DNA from: Candidatus Saccharimonadota bacterium
GTDB lineage: Bacteria > Patescibacteriota > Saccharimonadia > Saccharimonadales > Saccharimonadaceae
NCBI GenBank assembly: GCA_027492465.1
Contig: JAPUET010000039.1
Location: 1 to 32,377 of the forward strand
Length of the DNA: 32,377 nt
Reading direction: 5' to 3'
Shown here: piece by piece, positions 14,081 through 22,529 of the stretch
Layout of the letters: each line of letters begins with the position of its first letter
How positions within the stretch are numbered: the stretch's first letter is position 1
Notes under the pieces: model-generated
The model's database searches: none
What the model was told of the DNA's origin: nothing
The model's input: the letters and a program-made list of their open reading frames with translations, nothing else
Made by a program: the position numbers and the translations under genes

Positions 14081-14986
14081 CTAAAGTGAGTGCCCGCGTA
14101 AGAATTCGGCGGCGCTCATTTTTTTGCCGCTTGGGGCAATAACTTCGTCGATGGCGAGAAAGGCACCATTGGCACACTCAAGATCAAGCGGGGATTCTTT
14201 CGTCATTACTCCGTGGGCTTTTGTGACGATAAGATTATATGGCCCTACGCTAATACGTGAGCGCGGAAAGCCCAGGTAGGCACGCACATGAGCTTCAGCT
14301 TCACCAGGGGTAAGTTGTGTGAGATCAAGGTTGCCCATGTCTTTTGTGAGTAGCGAGCAGTACGTCGCATCAGCCTCACTTTGCGGGGTGGGCTGCAGGC
14401 CTCCCGTGATGATTTCTGGCAATTTTGCTACGAGTAAGTTTGCCCCCAGCGTGAATAGCGTATTGTAAAGCTCTTGCTTGGTTTCGGTATAGTCGAGCGC
14501 ATAGGGGGCTTGTAGGTATATTGGCCCGGCATCCATGGCTTTATCGAGTAGCATAACTGATACGCCAGTTTTATTGTCTCGATGTAAAATAGCCGATTCA
14601 ATTGGGGACGGACCACGATACTGTGGCAGCAGAGAAGGGTGTATATTAATAATACCAGGCGTGAAAAGCTGCAAAACAGCTTCCGGGATAATCTTACCAA
14701 AGCTCACGAGCACACCAACAGGAGAGTCGAGGTTTTGAACAGTCGGAGCGATATCTTTTATCTTTTCTGGCTGCAGCACAGGAATGCCTTGCTCTATACC
14801 ATATGTCTTCACCGCGGGAAAAGTAAGTTTCTTGCCCCGGCCTTTTACCGTATCGGGCTTTGTTATGATCGTGGCGACCTGGAATCCAGCCTCAACGAGT
14901 GCGCGCAGCGCTAATAAGCTATGATCTTCGGTCCCAAAGAAAACAATTGGTCGGTTAGTCCCAGAGGTCGTGGTTGTCTTTGACAT
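14081..14986 (-). CDS. fmt: Methionyl-tRNA formyltransferase (301 aa)
   Basis: Transfers a formyl group from 10-formyl-THF to Met-tRNA(fMet). The N-terminal Rossmann-like domain opens RPIVFFGTEDHSLLALRAL. The catalytic triad is visible: N114 and H116 in IINIHPSLLPQYRGPSPIESAI, and D152 in LLDKAMDAGPI. The C-terminal OB-type domain (about 205-301) is present, and the length is normal. ATG 14986 was chosen; ATG 14995 and TTG 15010 are in-frame alternatives and none has a clear Shine-Dalgarno. The gene overlaps the end of def by 32 nt, giving the usual def-fmt pair downstream of priA. The palindromic element at 13901-14063 lies just beyond its stop. Confidence 0.93.
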   Translation of the reverse strand: MSKTTTTSGTNRPIVFFGTEDHSLLALRALVEAGFQVATIITKPDTVKGRGKKLTFPAVKTYGIEQGIPVLQPEKIKDIAPTVQNLDSPVGVLVSFGKIIPEAVLQLFTPGIINIHPSLLPQYRGPSPIESAILHRDNKTGVSVMLLDKAMDAGPIYLQAPYALDYTETKQELYNTLFTLGANLLVAKLPEIITGGLQPTPQSEADATYCSLLTKDMGNLDLTQLTPGEAEAHVRAYLGFPRSRISVGPYNLIVTKAHGVMTKESPLDLECANGAFLAIDEVIAPSGKKMSAAEFLRGHSL

Positions 14987-15530
14987 AGGTGTCATAGTCG
15001 AGTGGATCAAGCTCGCCTTTATCGTTTAAGCGGTAAAATGCGTCGTGTTGATCGCGAATATGGTCGATAAAAACTACGCCGTTTGTATGATCAATTTCGT
15101 GCTGGAGTACGCGCGCCAAGAAGCCTTCGGCTTTAATACGCACTTCATTGCCGCTAATATCGAGTGCCTTGATACGCACCTTGCTAAAGCGAGGCACTTT
15201 GCCATAAAAGCCGTTTACACTAAGACAACCCTCGTAATCGGTGATCATAGGACCTTCGCCCTTCACGATTTCGGGATTAATAAGCGGGATGAATTCTTGA
15301 ATCGCCTTATCGTCAAAGTCGCTTCGTACAATGACAACACGATCTAGACGATCGATTTGTACGGCTGCAAGGGCTGCGCTGATCTCGTGAGGGCGTGAAT
15401 TTTCCCAGTCGAGGCTGGCATCGGTCATGTCTTTTATAAGCTGCAAGATGTCATCTGTGACGACATGCACGCGGTTAGACCTCTGCCGTAGGTGTGTATT
15501 TGGCAAGGTTATAATATCTTCTTTTTTCAT
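14955..15530 (-). CDS. def: Peptide deformylase (191 aa)
   Basis: Removes the formyl group from nascent proteins, using a metal held by C102, H144 and H148. Motif II, EGCLS, is at 100-104. Motif III, HEIDH, is at 144-148 with catalytic E145. Motif I, normally GxGLAAxQ, reads SAALAAVQ (51-58): both glycines are replaced but the substrate-binding Gln (Q58) is kept. ATG 15530 has no Shine-Dalgarno; a minus-strand -10 TATAAT (15544-15539) sits 8 nt upstream, so a leaderless transcript is likely, independent of read-through from priA. It forms a natural pair with the overlapping fmt. Confidence 0.92.
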   Translation of the reverse strand: MKKEDIITLPNTHLRQRSNRVHVVTDDILQLIKDMTDASLDWENSRPHEISAALAAVQIDRLDRVVIVRSDFDDKAIQEFIPLINPEIVKGEGPMITDYEGCLSVNGFYGKVPRFSKVRIKALDISGNEVRIKAEGFLARVLQHEIDHTNGVVFIDHIRDQHDAFYRLNDKGELDPLDYDTYVKDNHDLWD

Positions 15531-15551
15531 TAGTACTTATTATACCGTAAT

Positions 15552-15565
15552 TGCCTCTAGAGGCA
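15552..15565. promoter_or_regulatory. 14-bp perfect palindrome upstream of def
   Basis: TGCCTCTAGAGGCA is a perfect palindrome lying seven bases upstream of the def -10 box, within the priA-def gap. It could be an operator for a dimeric regulator or a small hairpin at the end of priA mRNA. Confidence 0.35.
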
Positions 15566-15579
15566 CAGAGGTAAACAGT

Positions 15580-17517
15580 CTAAAGTAGGCTGCTAGGATC
15601 AAGATTGTATTGCCAGCCATTTGGGGGCAGGGCATCAACAACTTTGAGCAAGCGCGCTCGTGATGCGGATTTAACAGTGAGTTGCCAGCGGTAGGTATCG
15701 TGCTGGCGTTCGTAAAATGCCGGGGTTGGCCCTAGAACCAGTATGTCATCAAATGTAGCGCGGAGCGATTTTGCTAGTGTCTGTGCATTTCTGATGGCCG
15801 CAGCCTCGGTTTTGTACACGCAGGTGAGTTGAAGAAGATAAGTAAAAGGAGGAAAACTCGCTTGCTTACGAATGGGCAAAGTTTCGTTATAGAAACTAGT
15901 GTAATCTTGAGCGATACCATAGCGCACTGCCGCCGCATCTGATTGATAGCTTTGAATGACTACCGATGTAGGGTGTGAGGAGCGGCCTACGCGACCAATT
16001 ACCTGTGCGAGCAGTTGGAAGGTCCGTTCGCTTGCACTAAAGTCGGGTAGTGATAAGCCGGCATCTGCCTGTACAACACCCACCGCTCGCAGTTTTGGTA
16101 AGTCTAATCCTTTTGCTATCACCTGCGTGCCAACGATGATTTCAATCTCGCCGTTATACAGGGCCTGGTATTGTTTTTCGACCGTATCAGAGTCTTGTGT
16201 ATCGCCATCAAATCGAGCAATTTTTTTGTTCGGAAATAACTTCTGTAGCTCGGCCTCTATAAGTTTCGTGCCAATCCCTTTATGGATGATATCGGTAGAC
16301 TGACATATTGGGCAAGAGGTAGGTACTTTTTCCGCGCTATTACAAATGTGGCAGCGCAGTTGATGGCTATCGGCGTGGAGAGTATAGGGCACAAAGCATC
16401 GTGCGCACATGGCTGACCACCCACACGATTCGCATAGAGTTGTGCTAGCGCTCCCGCGGCGATTGTGAAAAATAAGTGCTTGGCCGCCGTTTTCAAGTGT
16501 TTGAGTGATAGTCTCGAGCAGCTCGTCAGAAAATAGTCGATGTCGCGAGAAGTGACTTTTCTTTGTCATATCGACTAATGTAATTTCTGGCTTAGTAGCA
16601 TCGCTTCGGGCGCGTTCGGGTAGGGCTAAGATTGGGCGATTGTGATGGAGCGCAAGGTAATACTCGCTGATGAGAGGAGTGGCGGTACCCTGCAGGGCAA
16701 GCGCCTCATGAGTCTTCGCAAGCACGCCAGCAACGCGGAGCGCAGAGTACCTTGGCGACTGTTCTTGCTTGAAGCTTGGTTCATGGGCTTCATCAATAAT
16801 AATGGCTCCAAGGTTTTTAAGTGGTAGAAAAAGAGCGGAGCGGGGACCGATCGCCACATGAGGCGTAACGGACGTAAGGGCAGTGAGCCAACTAAGGTGA
16901 CGTTCGGCTTCGGTTTGCTTAGAGTGGGTAAGGATGATATCGGGGAAATAATGGCGAAATTCTGCAATAAGCTGTGAGGTGAGGGCAATCTCTGGTACAA
17001 GAACAATAACTGACTTTCCTTCAGCGATGAGATGCTTTGCGTACTCGATATATACGGCGGTTTTTCCGCTCCCCGTAACACCATGAAGAAGTGCGGTACC
17101 AGGGCTAGTTGTTGCCAATTGATCGACAATGCTGGACTGTTGTTTATTGAGTAAAAAATTTGTTCGTTTACGGTGAATATCTGGGGTTGAGGCTTTTCGG
17201 ACACGACGCTTTTTGGTAAGCCCACGAGGTAAGAGCGTTTGGAGCACTGTTGCCATATGAGTGTGATAATATTCGGCCATCCATAAAGCCGTTTGAACAA
17301 GCTCTGTTGGTAGCGGTGGTAGGTCAAGTTGTGCTGCAATTTCTTTCGTTTCGTAATTTGGCTTTTTTACCTCGGAGGTGACTAATCCGACATGTTCTTG
17401 TTTGCCAATCGTTACGATAACAAGGCTGCCGATAGCAAGAGGCTTCGGACTGGCGTAGGTGTAGGTATTGCTGTTTGCACGAATAACCTTATTTGGCGCT
17501 ACCTCGTAATAATGCAT
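15580..17517 (-). CDS. priA: Primosomal protein N' / replication restart helicase PriA (645 aa)
   Basis: A 3'-to-5' DNA helicase that reloads the replisome at stalled forks. The N-terminal 3'-binding domain (about 1-100) is followed by Walker A GVTGSGKT (146-153), DEAH (242-245) and GTATP (277-281). The zinc-binding insertion has eight cysteines in four CxxC pairs (C362/C365, C371/C374, C389/C392, C402/C405). The helicase C domain carries GTQVIAKGLDLPKL and QVIGRVGR, and a C-terminal domain ends the protein. The length is slightly short for PriA (usually about 730). ATG 17517 was chosen because TATAAT (17530-17525, minus strand) lies 7 nt upstream, making it leaderless; ATG 17526 would overlap the -10. 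Confidence 0.95.
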   Translation of the reverse strand: MHYYEVAPNKVIRANSNTYTYASPKPLAIGSLVIVTIGKQEHVGLVTSEVKKPNYETKEIAAQLDLPPLPTELVQTALWMAEYYHTHMATVLQTLLPRGLTKKRRVRKASTPDIHRKRTNFLLNKQQSSIVDQLATTSPGTALLHGVTGSGKTAVYIEYAKHLIAEGKSVIVLVPEIALTSQLIAEFRHYFPDIILTHSKQTEAERHLSWLTALTSVTPHVAIGPRSALFLPLKNLGAIIIDEAHEPSFKQEQSPRYSALRVAGVLAKTHEALALQGTATPLISEYYLALHHNRPILALPERARSDATKPEITLVDMTKKSHFSRHRLFSDELLETITQTLENGGQALIFHNRRGSASTTLCESCGWSAMCARCFVPYTLHADSHQLRCHICNSAEKVPTSCPICQSTDIIHKGIGTKLIEAELQKLFPNKKIARFDGDTQDSDTVEKQYQALYNGEIEIIVGTQVIAKGLDLPKLRAVGVVQADAGLSLPDFSASERTFQLLAQVIGRVGRSSHPTSVVIQSYQSDAAAVRYGIAQDYTSFYNETLPIRKQASFPPFTYLLQLTCVYKTEAAAIRNAQTLAKSLRATFDDILVLGPTPAFYERQHDTYRWQLTVKSASRARLLKVVDALPPNGWQYNLDPSSLL

Positions 17518-17568
17518 GGTATTCATTATACCTTGCGGCCCGGCTATAAGTATTGGTACTATAAGCAT

Positions 17569-18225
17569 ATGTATTTTGAGAGTCGCGCTCATGCCGGACA
17601 GGTTCTAGCGCGTTTATTACACAAAAGATATCGCTACGAAGACTGCGCGGTGATCGCACTCACAGACGGCGGTGTATTAGTGGGGGAACAAATTGCGGCT
17701 CAACTTCACTGTGCACTTACCATGCTTGTGACTGAGTCGATTGAAGTGCCGGGCGAGAGCGTTAGTATCGGTGCCGTTTCTCAGGGCGGTAATTTTACTT
17801 ACAATAACGAATTTTCAAGTGGCGAGATAGAAGAGTATGTGAGTGAGTTCCATGGCTATTTCGATGATAAAAAGCGCGAGGCTTTCGGTAAAATTAATCG
17901 TTTGATTGGCGACGGTGGCGCAATTGGTAAAGAAATGTTGCGTGATCGAGTGATTATCTTGGTATCGGATGGCTTTAGCGATGGTGCGGTTATTAGTGTC
18001 GCGCTTGACTATCTGAAGCCGATCCGTATTGAGAAGTTAGTCATTGTGGCCCCTGTTGCGACGATTCCGGTAGTAGATAAGCTCCATGTCGTAGCTGACG
18101 AATTGCATATACTTGATGTGAAGGAGAATTTCATTAGCACCAACCACTACTACGACGATAATTCCATCCCGACACACGAAGAATCGGTTGCTAAAATTAA
18201 CCAAATGATCCTCAATTGGCAATAA
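17569..18225 (+). CDS. Predicted phosphoribosyltransferase (218 aa)
   Basis: A type I phosphoribosyltransferase-fold protein resembling the COG1926-type predicted PRTases. LTDGGVLVGEQIA (31-43) matches the N-terminal R/KGG-type loop. VSDGFSDGA (132-140) occupies the PRPP-binding loop, where active PRTases usually read VDDGxxTG; the second acidic residue and the Thr are altered. VAPVATIPVVDKL and the DNHYYDD-like tail are typical of this subgroup. The substrate base is unknown. ATG 17569 has no Shine-Dalgarno; upstream in-frame codons would run into priA. It is divergent from priA across about 50 bp. Confidence 0.75.
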   Translation: MYFESRAHAGQVLARLLHKRYRYEDCAVIALTDGGVLVGEQIAAQLHCALTMLVTESIEVPGESVSIGAVSQGGNFTYNNEFSSGEIEEYVSEFHGYFDDKKREAFGKINRLIGDGGAIGKEMLRDRVIILVSDGFSDGAVISVALDYLKPIRIEKLVIVAPVATIPVVDKLHVVADELHILDVKENFISTNHYYDDNSIPTHEESVAKINQMILNWQ

Positions 18226-18242
18226 ATCGTATCAGTTCGGGG

Positions 18243-18271
18243 TTGCAAAGCCTGCTGGTAAAATGTAGAAT
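18243..18271 (+). promoter_or_regulatory. Promoter of the wHTH-recJ operon
   Basis: -35 TTGCAA (18243-18248), 17-nt spacer, -10 TAGAAT (18266-18271), followed by AAGGA and a GTG start at 18315. Confidence 0.6.
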
Positions 18272-18314
18272 AAAAAGCAACAGTTATTAAGGGAAGTGAG
18301 CTGAAGGAATCATA

Positions 18315-18626
18315 GTGCTAGACGTTTTTATTACATCTCGAGTGCGCCGTAAAATCGTTGTTGTATACGCTAAATATCCTGATTTTCATACGCATGTTCG
18401 TGGTCTTGCTAAACTTATCAAGGAAGACCCGGGTAACATTCAGCGTGAACTAAAACGTCTCGAAAAAGTTGGCTTTTTACTCGGTGAGAAACAGGGCAAC
18501 ACAAAAATTTACTCTACGAATAAACAGTTCCCAATTTTTAAAGAACTCCAAAGTATCGTGATTAAATCGCAGCAGCAAACGAGTGCTGGGCGACCTCGCC
18601 GCACTACTACCGACATTCAGCCGTAA
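18315..18626 (+). CDS. Winged helix-turn-helix protein (103 aa)
   Basis: A small basic DNA-binding protein of the ArsR/MarR-like winged-helix type. HVRGLAKLIKEDPGNIQRELKRLEKVGFLLGEKQGNTKIYSTN (about 27-69) shows helix 2, the recognition helix and the beta-wing. The C-terminus is a basic, disordered tail (GRPRRTTT). No ligand or metal-binding motif is seen. The start is GTG 18315 with AAGGA six nt upstream. The stop overlaps the recJ start by one base (TAATG), so the two are translationally coupled; it may regulate its own operon. Confidence 0.8.
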   Translation: MLDVFITSRVRRKIVVVYAKYPDFHTHVRGLAKLIKEDPGNIQRELKRLEKVGFLLGEKQGNTKIYSTNKQFPIFKELQSIVIKSQQQTSAGRPRRTTTDIQP

Positions 18627-20425
18627 TGACACTCTTTGAACAGATACTAGAAAGCCGCGGGCTTACCGGTGATGCGGCAGAAGTATTTTTACATCCGGAT
18701 TATGCCCTTGGGCACGATCCTTTTTTGTTGCCGGATATGCAGGCAGCCGTTGAACGACTAGTGAGTGCCCGGCAGAAACAAGAGAAGGTGACGATTTATG
18801 GCGACTATGACATTGACGGACTAACCGCCACGACAGTATTAGTCGAGGCTCTCCATGCATTCGGGTTTCGCTTTGTTGAAACCTTCATTCCAAATCGGTT
18901 TATCGAAGGCTATGGCATGACCGAGGCCGCCGTTGAGCGGATTGCTGAAACAGGCGCAACGCTCATTGTTACGGTAGACTGTGGTAGCCTCAGTGAGGGG
19001 CCGATCCGCCGCGCTAGAGAACTTGGTGTCGATGTAATCGTGACCGATCATCATAACGTCGCGCCTGTTCAGCCGCCAGCGGTTGCGGTGATTAATCCTA
19101 AGCGACTGTTGCAGGACTACCCTGATGTGTATGAAAACTATATCTTAAAGCCAGGTTTTGCCTCGGACTTTTCAGATGTGGTGTCTTCATCCGGTCTCAG
19201 CCAAGCATCCTCAAAGTCCAAAGCAAAACCTTTGTCGAACTCGCTAAGTAACTCTTCTAGCATCTATAATCTAGAATCTAAAATCTATCCATTCCTAGAT
19301 CTACCAGGTGTTGGAGTGGCTTTCAAACTTGTGCAGGCGTTGCAGACAAGGCTGGATGGCTTAGCAAATGGGCAAGAAAAGTGGCTACTCGACTTAGTGG
19401 CGCTTGGTACCGTTTGTGATGTTGTGACTCTGGTGGACGAAAACCGTACTCATGTGTACTGGGGGCTAAAAGTTTTGGCTAAAACACGACGACCAGGCCT
19501 GAAGGCGCTTATGGCGGTAAGCGGGGTAGAGCCCGAAAAGGTAAATGCACGAAACTTGGGTTTCGCACTTGGGCCGCGTATGAACGCAGCAGGTCGTCTA
19601 GAAACGGCAAAATATGCCCAGGACATGCTGCTTGCTCGTAGTGGGGAAGCAGCGCTAGAGCTTGCCCAGCAGCTTGACGAGATGAATCTCGCGCGCAGGT
19701 CTGATCAAGATGCAATATATAAAGCTGCGCTCGAACAGGCGATGAAGTACGAGAACGACCCGGTACTCGTACTGAGTCATCCAGATTGGAATCATGGCAT
19801 TGTGGGCATAGTCGCGGCAAAAATACTGGAGAAATATAAAAAGCCGACGTATGTACTACAGGAAATGGGTAAGGAAAGTAAGGGAAGTGCGCGTAGTTAC
19901 GGTGATTTTAGTGCTGCCGACGCGATTCGTGCCAGCGATGACATTATTACCAAAGGCGGTGGCCATAAATTAGCCGCCGGAGTAACGCTGCCGACAGATA
20001 ATATAGAGGCATTCCGCAAGCGAGTAAACGAATACTTTTTGTCGCTCAATCTCTCCCCGCAACTGCCGCATCTTTTGCCAAAAGAGGACGTTGAAATTAC
20101 TGATTTTACCGAAATAACCGAAGCGGTCGTCGAGCAAATCGCTACGCTGGAGCCATTTGGCAACGGCAATCCAGAACCTGTGCTAAAAATAACTAACGTA
20201 CTTGTCGCGAATGTGCGGCGAATGGGCGCTGAGGCGCAGCACCTTAAACTCACCGCGAAAGATGCTAATGACCGTAGCGTAGAGTTGCTTGCATTCTCGG
20301 CGCCGAGTGAATGGTTTGTCGAGCCAGGCACACGCATAAACGTATGGTTTCAGCCAATACTGAATGAATGGCAGGGCCGACGAAGTGTTGAGGGAAGGTT
20401 GCTCCAACTTGAAGTTGCATCTTAA
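18626..20425 (+). CDS. recJ: Single-strand-specific exonuclease RecJ (599 aa)
   Basis: A 5'-to-3' ssDNA exonuclease in recombination and mismatch repair. DHH-domain motifs: YGDYDIDG (D60, D62, D64), VDCGS (117-121) and TDHHN (140-144). A DHHA1 domain has ITKGGGHKLAAG, and a C-terminal OB fold starts around residue 490. A segment of about 55 residues (roughly 168-223), rich in Ser, Lys and Asn, separates NPKRLLQDYP from LPGVGVAFKLV, where most RecJ proteins continue almost directly. Its DNA holds a four-unit heptanucleotide repeat. ATG 18626 overlaps the preceding stop. Confidence 0.93.
   Translation: MTLFEQILESRGLTGDAAEVFLHPDYALGHDPFLLPDMQAAVERLVSARQKQEKVTIYGDYDIDGLTATTVLVEALHAFGFRFVETFIPNRFIEGYGMTEAAVERIAETGATLIVTVDCGSLSEGPIRRARELGVDVIVTDHHNVAPVQPPAVAVINPKRLLQDYPDVYENYILKPGFASDFSDVVSSSGLSQASSKSKAKPLSNSLSNSSSIYNLESKIYPFLDLPGVGVAFKLVQALQTRLDGLANGQEKWLLDLVALGTVCDVVTLVDENRTHVYWGLKVLAKTRRPGLKALMAVSGVEPEKVNARNLGFALGPRMNAAGRLETAKYAQDMLLARSGEAALELAQQLDEMNLARRSDQDAIYKAALEQAMKYENDPVLVLSHPDWNHGIVGIVAAKILEKYKKPTYVLQEMGKESKGSARSYGDFSAADAIRASDDIITKGGGHKLAAGVTLPTDNIEAFRKRVNEYFLSLNLSPQLPHLLPKEDVEITDFTEITEAVVEQIATLEPFGNGNPEPVLKITNVLVANVRRMGAEAQHLKLTAKDANDRSVELLAFSAPSEWFVEPGTRINVWFQPILNEWQGRRSVEGRLLQLEVAS
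19262..19289 (+). repeat. Heptanucleotide tandem repeat inside recJ
   Basis: Four consecutive 7-mers, ATCTATA, ATCTAGA, ATCTAAA and ATCTATC, differ mainly at position 6. They lie in the low-complexity insert of recJ and encode part of SSIYNLESKIYPF. A period of 7 in coding DNA changes frame each unit, so any gain or loss of a unit would disrupt recJ. Confidence 0.7.
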
Positions 20426-20481
20426 CCGATACGTCGATGGACGATTATCTGCGTTGAGCGGCTCAACCCGTCTCTAGATAG

Positions 20482-20510
20482 TTGCAAATCCTTTTCGCAT
20501 CTGTTACAAT
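20482..20510 (+). promoter_or_regulatory. Promoter of rpsU, probably leaderless
   Basis: -35 TTGCAA (20482-20487), 17-nt spacer, -10 TACAAT (20505-20510). The start codon begins at 20520, about where transcription should begin. A 15-nt palindrome GTTGAGC-G-GCTCAAC lies upstream at 20453-20467 with no T-tract. Confidence 0.7.
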
Positions 20511-20519
20511 ACTACCGAT

Positions 20520-20735
20520 ATGGTACAAGTTACACGTAAAGATGAACGAGAGGCGAACGAAAATTTGATTCGTCGCTTCAACCGCAAGGTACTGCAGAGT
20601 GGTGTACTTGCACAAGCTAAGGCTTCGATGCGATTTGAAAAACCACTTTCTAAAACCGAGCGACGCGCAAAGGCAATTATTCGCCGTGAGCGTAAAGCAG
20701 ATAAACTGGCGAAAATGCGCCTAGGGATCCGCTAG
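20520..20735 (+). CDS. rpsU: Small-subunit ribosomal protein S21 (71 aa)
   Basis: A basic bS21: ENLIRRFNRKVLQSGVLAQAK near residues 14-34 and FEKPLSKTERRAKAIIRRERK near 39-59 match the family core, and the length is typical. S21 sits near the anti-Shine-Dalgarno end of 16S rRNA and aids initiation. ATG 20520 lies 9 nt after the -10 box with no Shine-Dalgarno. It heads a compact operon rpsU-yqeY-adk-map. Confidence 0.92.
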   Translation: MVQVTRKDEREANENLIRRFNRKVLQSGVLAQAKASMRFEKPLSKTERRAKAIIRRERKADKLAKMRLGIR

Positions 20736-20741
20736 GAGCTT

Positions 20742-21203
20742 ATGGTGGGAGCGCTCAAACAGCGCATTGCCGATGAAATGAAAGCCGCCCTTCTTGGCGG
20801 CGATCGTTTTGTTGGGGAAACACTTCGTAACCTTAAAGCCGCAATCCTTAACGAAGAGGTGGCAAGTGGCAAGCGTGACGAAGGTCTATCTGATGCAGAA
20901 ATTGAAAAGGTGATTGCCCGTGAGGTCAAAAAGCGTAATGAAAGCGCTAAAATCTATCGAGATAACAATCGTGCCGAGCTTGCCGAACCAGAAGAGCAAG
21001 AAGCCGAGATTCTTAAGCGCTTTTTACCTGAGCAACTTAGCGAAGATGATCTTAGAAAAATTATAAAACAGAAAATAACCGAACTTGATGCAAGCGGCCC
21101 GAGTGCAATGGGGCAGGTGATTGGGGTAGTCAAGGGTACTGTTGGCAATACTGCTGATGGCGCGCTGATTGCAGCGCTGGTTAAAGAAGCACTAAGTAAA
21201 TAG
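20742..21203 (+). CDS. yqeY: GatB/YqeY domain protein (153 aa)
   Basis: A YqeY-family protein related to the tRNA-binding C-terminal domain of the GatB amidotransferase subunit. Typical segments are DEMKAALLGGD, LRNLKAAILNEEV, VIAREVKKRNESAKIY, EEQEAEILKRFLPEQLSEDDL and MGQVIGVVKGT. The full length and domain order are as expected. It is usually found beside rpsU, as here. ATG 20742 follows AGGAG (20732-20736), which overlaps the rpsU stop. The precise function is unsettled in the family. Confidence 0.9.
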   Translation: MVGALKQRIADEMKAALLGGDRFVGETLRNLKAAILNEEVASGKRDEGLSDAEIEKVIAREVKKRNESAKIYRDNNRAELAEPEEQEAEILKRFLPEQLSEDDLRKIIKQKITELDASGPSAMGQVIGVVKGTVGNTADGALIAALVKEALSK

Positions 21204-21218
21204 GGGAATAAATAAAAA

Positions 21219-21770
21219 ATGATTCTGTTGTTTGGTCCGACTGGCGCTGGTAAAAGTATGCAAGGGCAAATGCTTGCCGTACGACAGGGCTGGAAGTGGC
21301 TTTCTACTGGTGAGATGTTGCGTCAAAGCACCGATGAAGAGGTAATTGCCATTCTAAAATCTGGTGAACTCGTGAATGACGAACTTACGTTTCAGGTGTT
21401 TGAAGAAGCCGTGCAAGATGCACGGGATAAGCAGTATGGCAATATCATTATTGATGGGTTTCCTCGCACCAAAGAGCAGGCGGCTTGGCTTGACGATTAC
21501 ATGGCAACAATGGGTGAAAAGATCGATATTGTGGTGGTACTCGAAGTTCCCGAGGCGGAAATTATGGCACGATTAGAGAAGCGCCATCGCATGGAAGACA
21601 CGCCTGAAACGATTGCAAAGCGTATGAATATTTATAGGCAGAAAATGTATCCAGTGCTTGGGATTTTTGCTGAAGCTGGTGTGAAGATTGTTCACTTGGA
21701 CGGTACGGGTACAGCGGGCGAAGTGCACGATCGTATTTTTGAAGAGGTTATGGGAGCGTGGCAGAGCTAA
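21219..21770 (+). CDS. adk: Adenylate kinase (183 aa)
   Basis: Interconverts ATP + AMP and 2 ADP. The P-loop GPTGAGKS is at 6-13, AMP-site residues in STGEMLR at 29-35, DGFPRT at 79-84, and RHRMEDTPETIAKRMNIYRQ follows. The LID is the short form without zinc cysteines, so the enzyme is smaller than the 215-residue type. It lacks the usual Gly pattern (here GPTGAGKSMQGQ rather than GPPGAGKGTQ), a mild deviation, so another nucleoside monophosphate kinase cannot be excluded. It overlaps map by 13 nt. Confidence 0.85.
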   Translation: MILLFGPTGAGKSMQGQMLAVRQGWKWLSTGEMLRQSTDEEVIAILKSGELVNDELTFQVFEEAVQDARDKQYGNIIIDGFPRTKEQAAWLDDYMATMGEKIDIVVVLEVPEAEIMARLEKRHRMEDTPETIAKRMNIYRQKMYPVLGIFAEAGVKIVHLDGTGTAGEVHDRIFEEVMGAWQS

Positions 21771-22522
21771 TTACGGGCACAAAAACGCCTGAACAAATTG
21801 AAGTCATGCGAGAAGGCGGTAAAATTATCGCGCGTATTTTTGATGATATTCGTGGCTTTGTCCGTCCGGGCCAGACCGAGCTCGAGATTGATGGGTTTGT
21901 TGCCGGCAAAATTACAGAGTATGGCGCAGTACCAACATATAAAACGAATGAAGTTAACTTTCCGGGTGTGATTTGTATTAGTACAAACGACGAAATTGTG
22001 CATGGTATACCTTCGGACTATACCCTTCGCCAAGGCGATGTAGTGAGCTTTGACCTCGTTATTACGTACAAAGAAATGAAAACCGACGCTGCTTTTACAA
22101 TGGTAGTTGGTGAAGCGCCAACAGGCGCTATAAAGCATTTACTCACCGCAACTGAGCGCAGTTTATATGCGGGCATTGATGCTATAAAAGGACCTGTTTA
22201 CACTGGGGATATTGGCGCGGCAATAGAGGCCGTTCTGGTAAAAGCAAAGTTAGGAATTATTCGCGAATTAGTGGGTCATGGCGTTGGCCTAAAGATGCAC
22301 ATGCCGCCAGACATTCCAAATTACGGCCGAAAGGGCACTGGTGTATTGCTAAAACCGGGCGAAACGATTGCCATTGAACCAATGGCGACGCTTGGCGGCG
22401 AGGGAATTGTTACCCTTGATGATGAATGGACGATTGCCACCCGAGACGGCAGCTTAGCGGCACATTTTGAGCATACTGTCTTGATTACTGAACGTGGTGC
22501 TGAAATTCTAACTCAGCTGTAA
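21758..22522 (+). CDS. map: Methionine aminopeptidase, type I (254 aa)
   Basis: Removes the N-terminal Met after deformylation, so it works downstream of Def in this window. All five metal ligands are visible: D99 (SFDLV), D110 (KTDAAFT), H174 (LVGHGVG), E207 (AIEPMA) and E238 (HFEHTVL). It has no N-terminal SH3-type extension. The start is GTG 21758, inside the end of adk, giving coupled translation. It ends only 7 nt from the convergent CYTH gene with no clear terminator between them. Confidence 0.94.
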   Translation: MAELITGTKTPEQIEVMREGGKIIARIFDDIRGFVRPGQTELEIDGFVAGKITEYGAVPTYKTNEVNFPGVICISTNDEIVHGIPSDYTLRQGDVVSFDLVITYKEMKTDAAFTMVVGEAPTGAIKHLLTATERSLYAGIDAIKGPVYTGDIGAAIEAVLVKAKLGIIRELVGHGVGLKMHMPPDIPNYGRKGTGVLLKPGETIAIEPMATLGGEGIVTLDDEWTIATRDGSLAAHFEHTVLITERGAEILTQL

Positions 22523-22529
22523 TGCTTTA

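Noticed and set aside
14987-15010. TTG 15010 or ATG 14995 as the fmt start
   Set aside because: They deepen the overlap with def without a better ribosome site; the homologous region begins only at about residue 12 of the shorter form. Not excluded.
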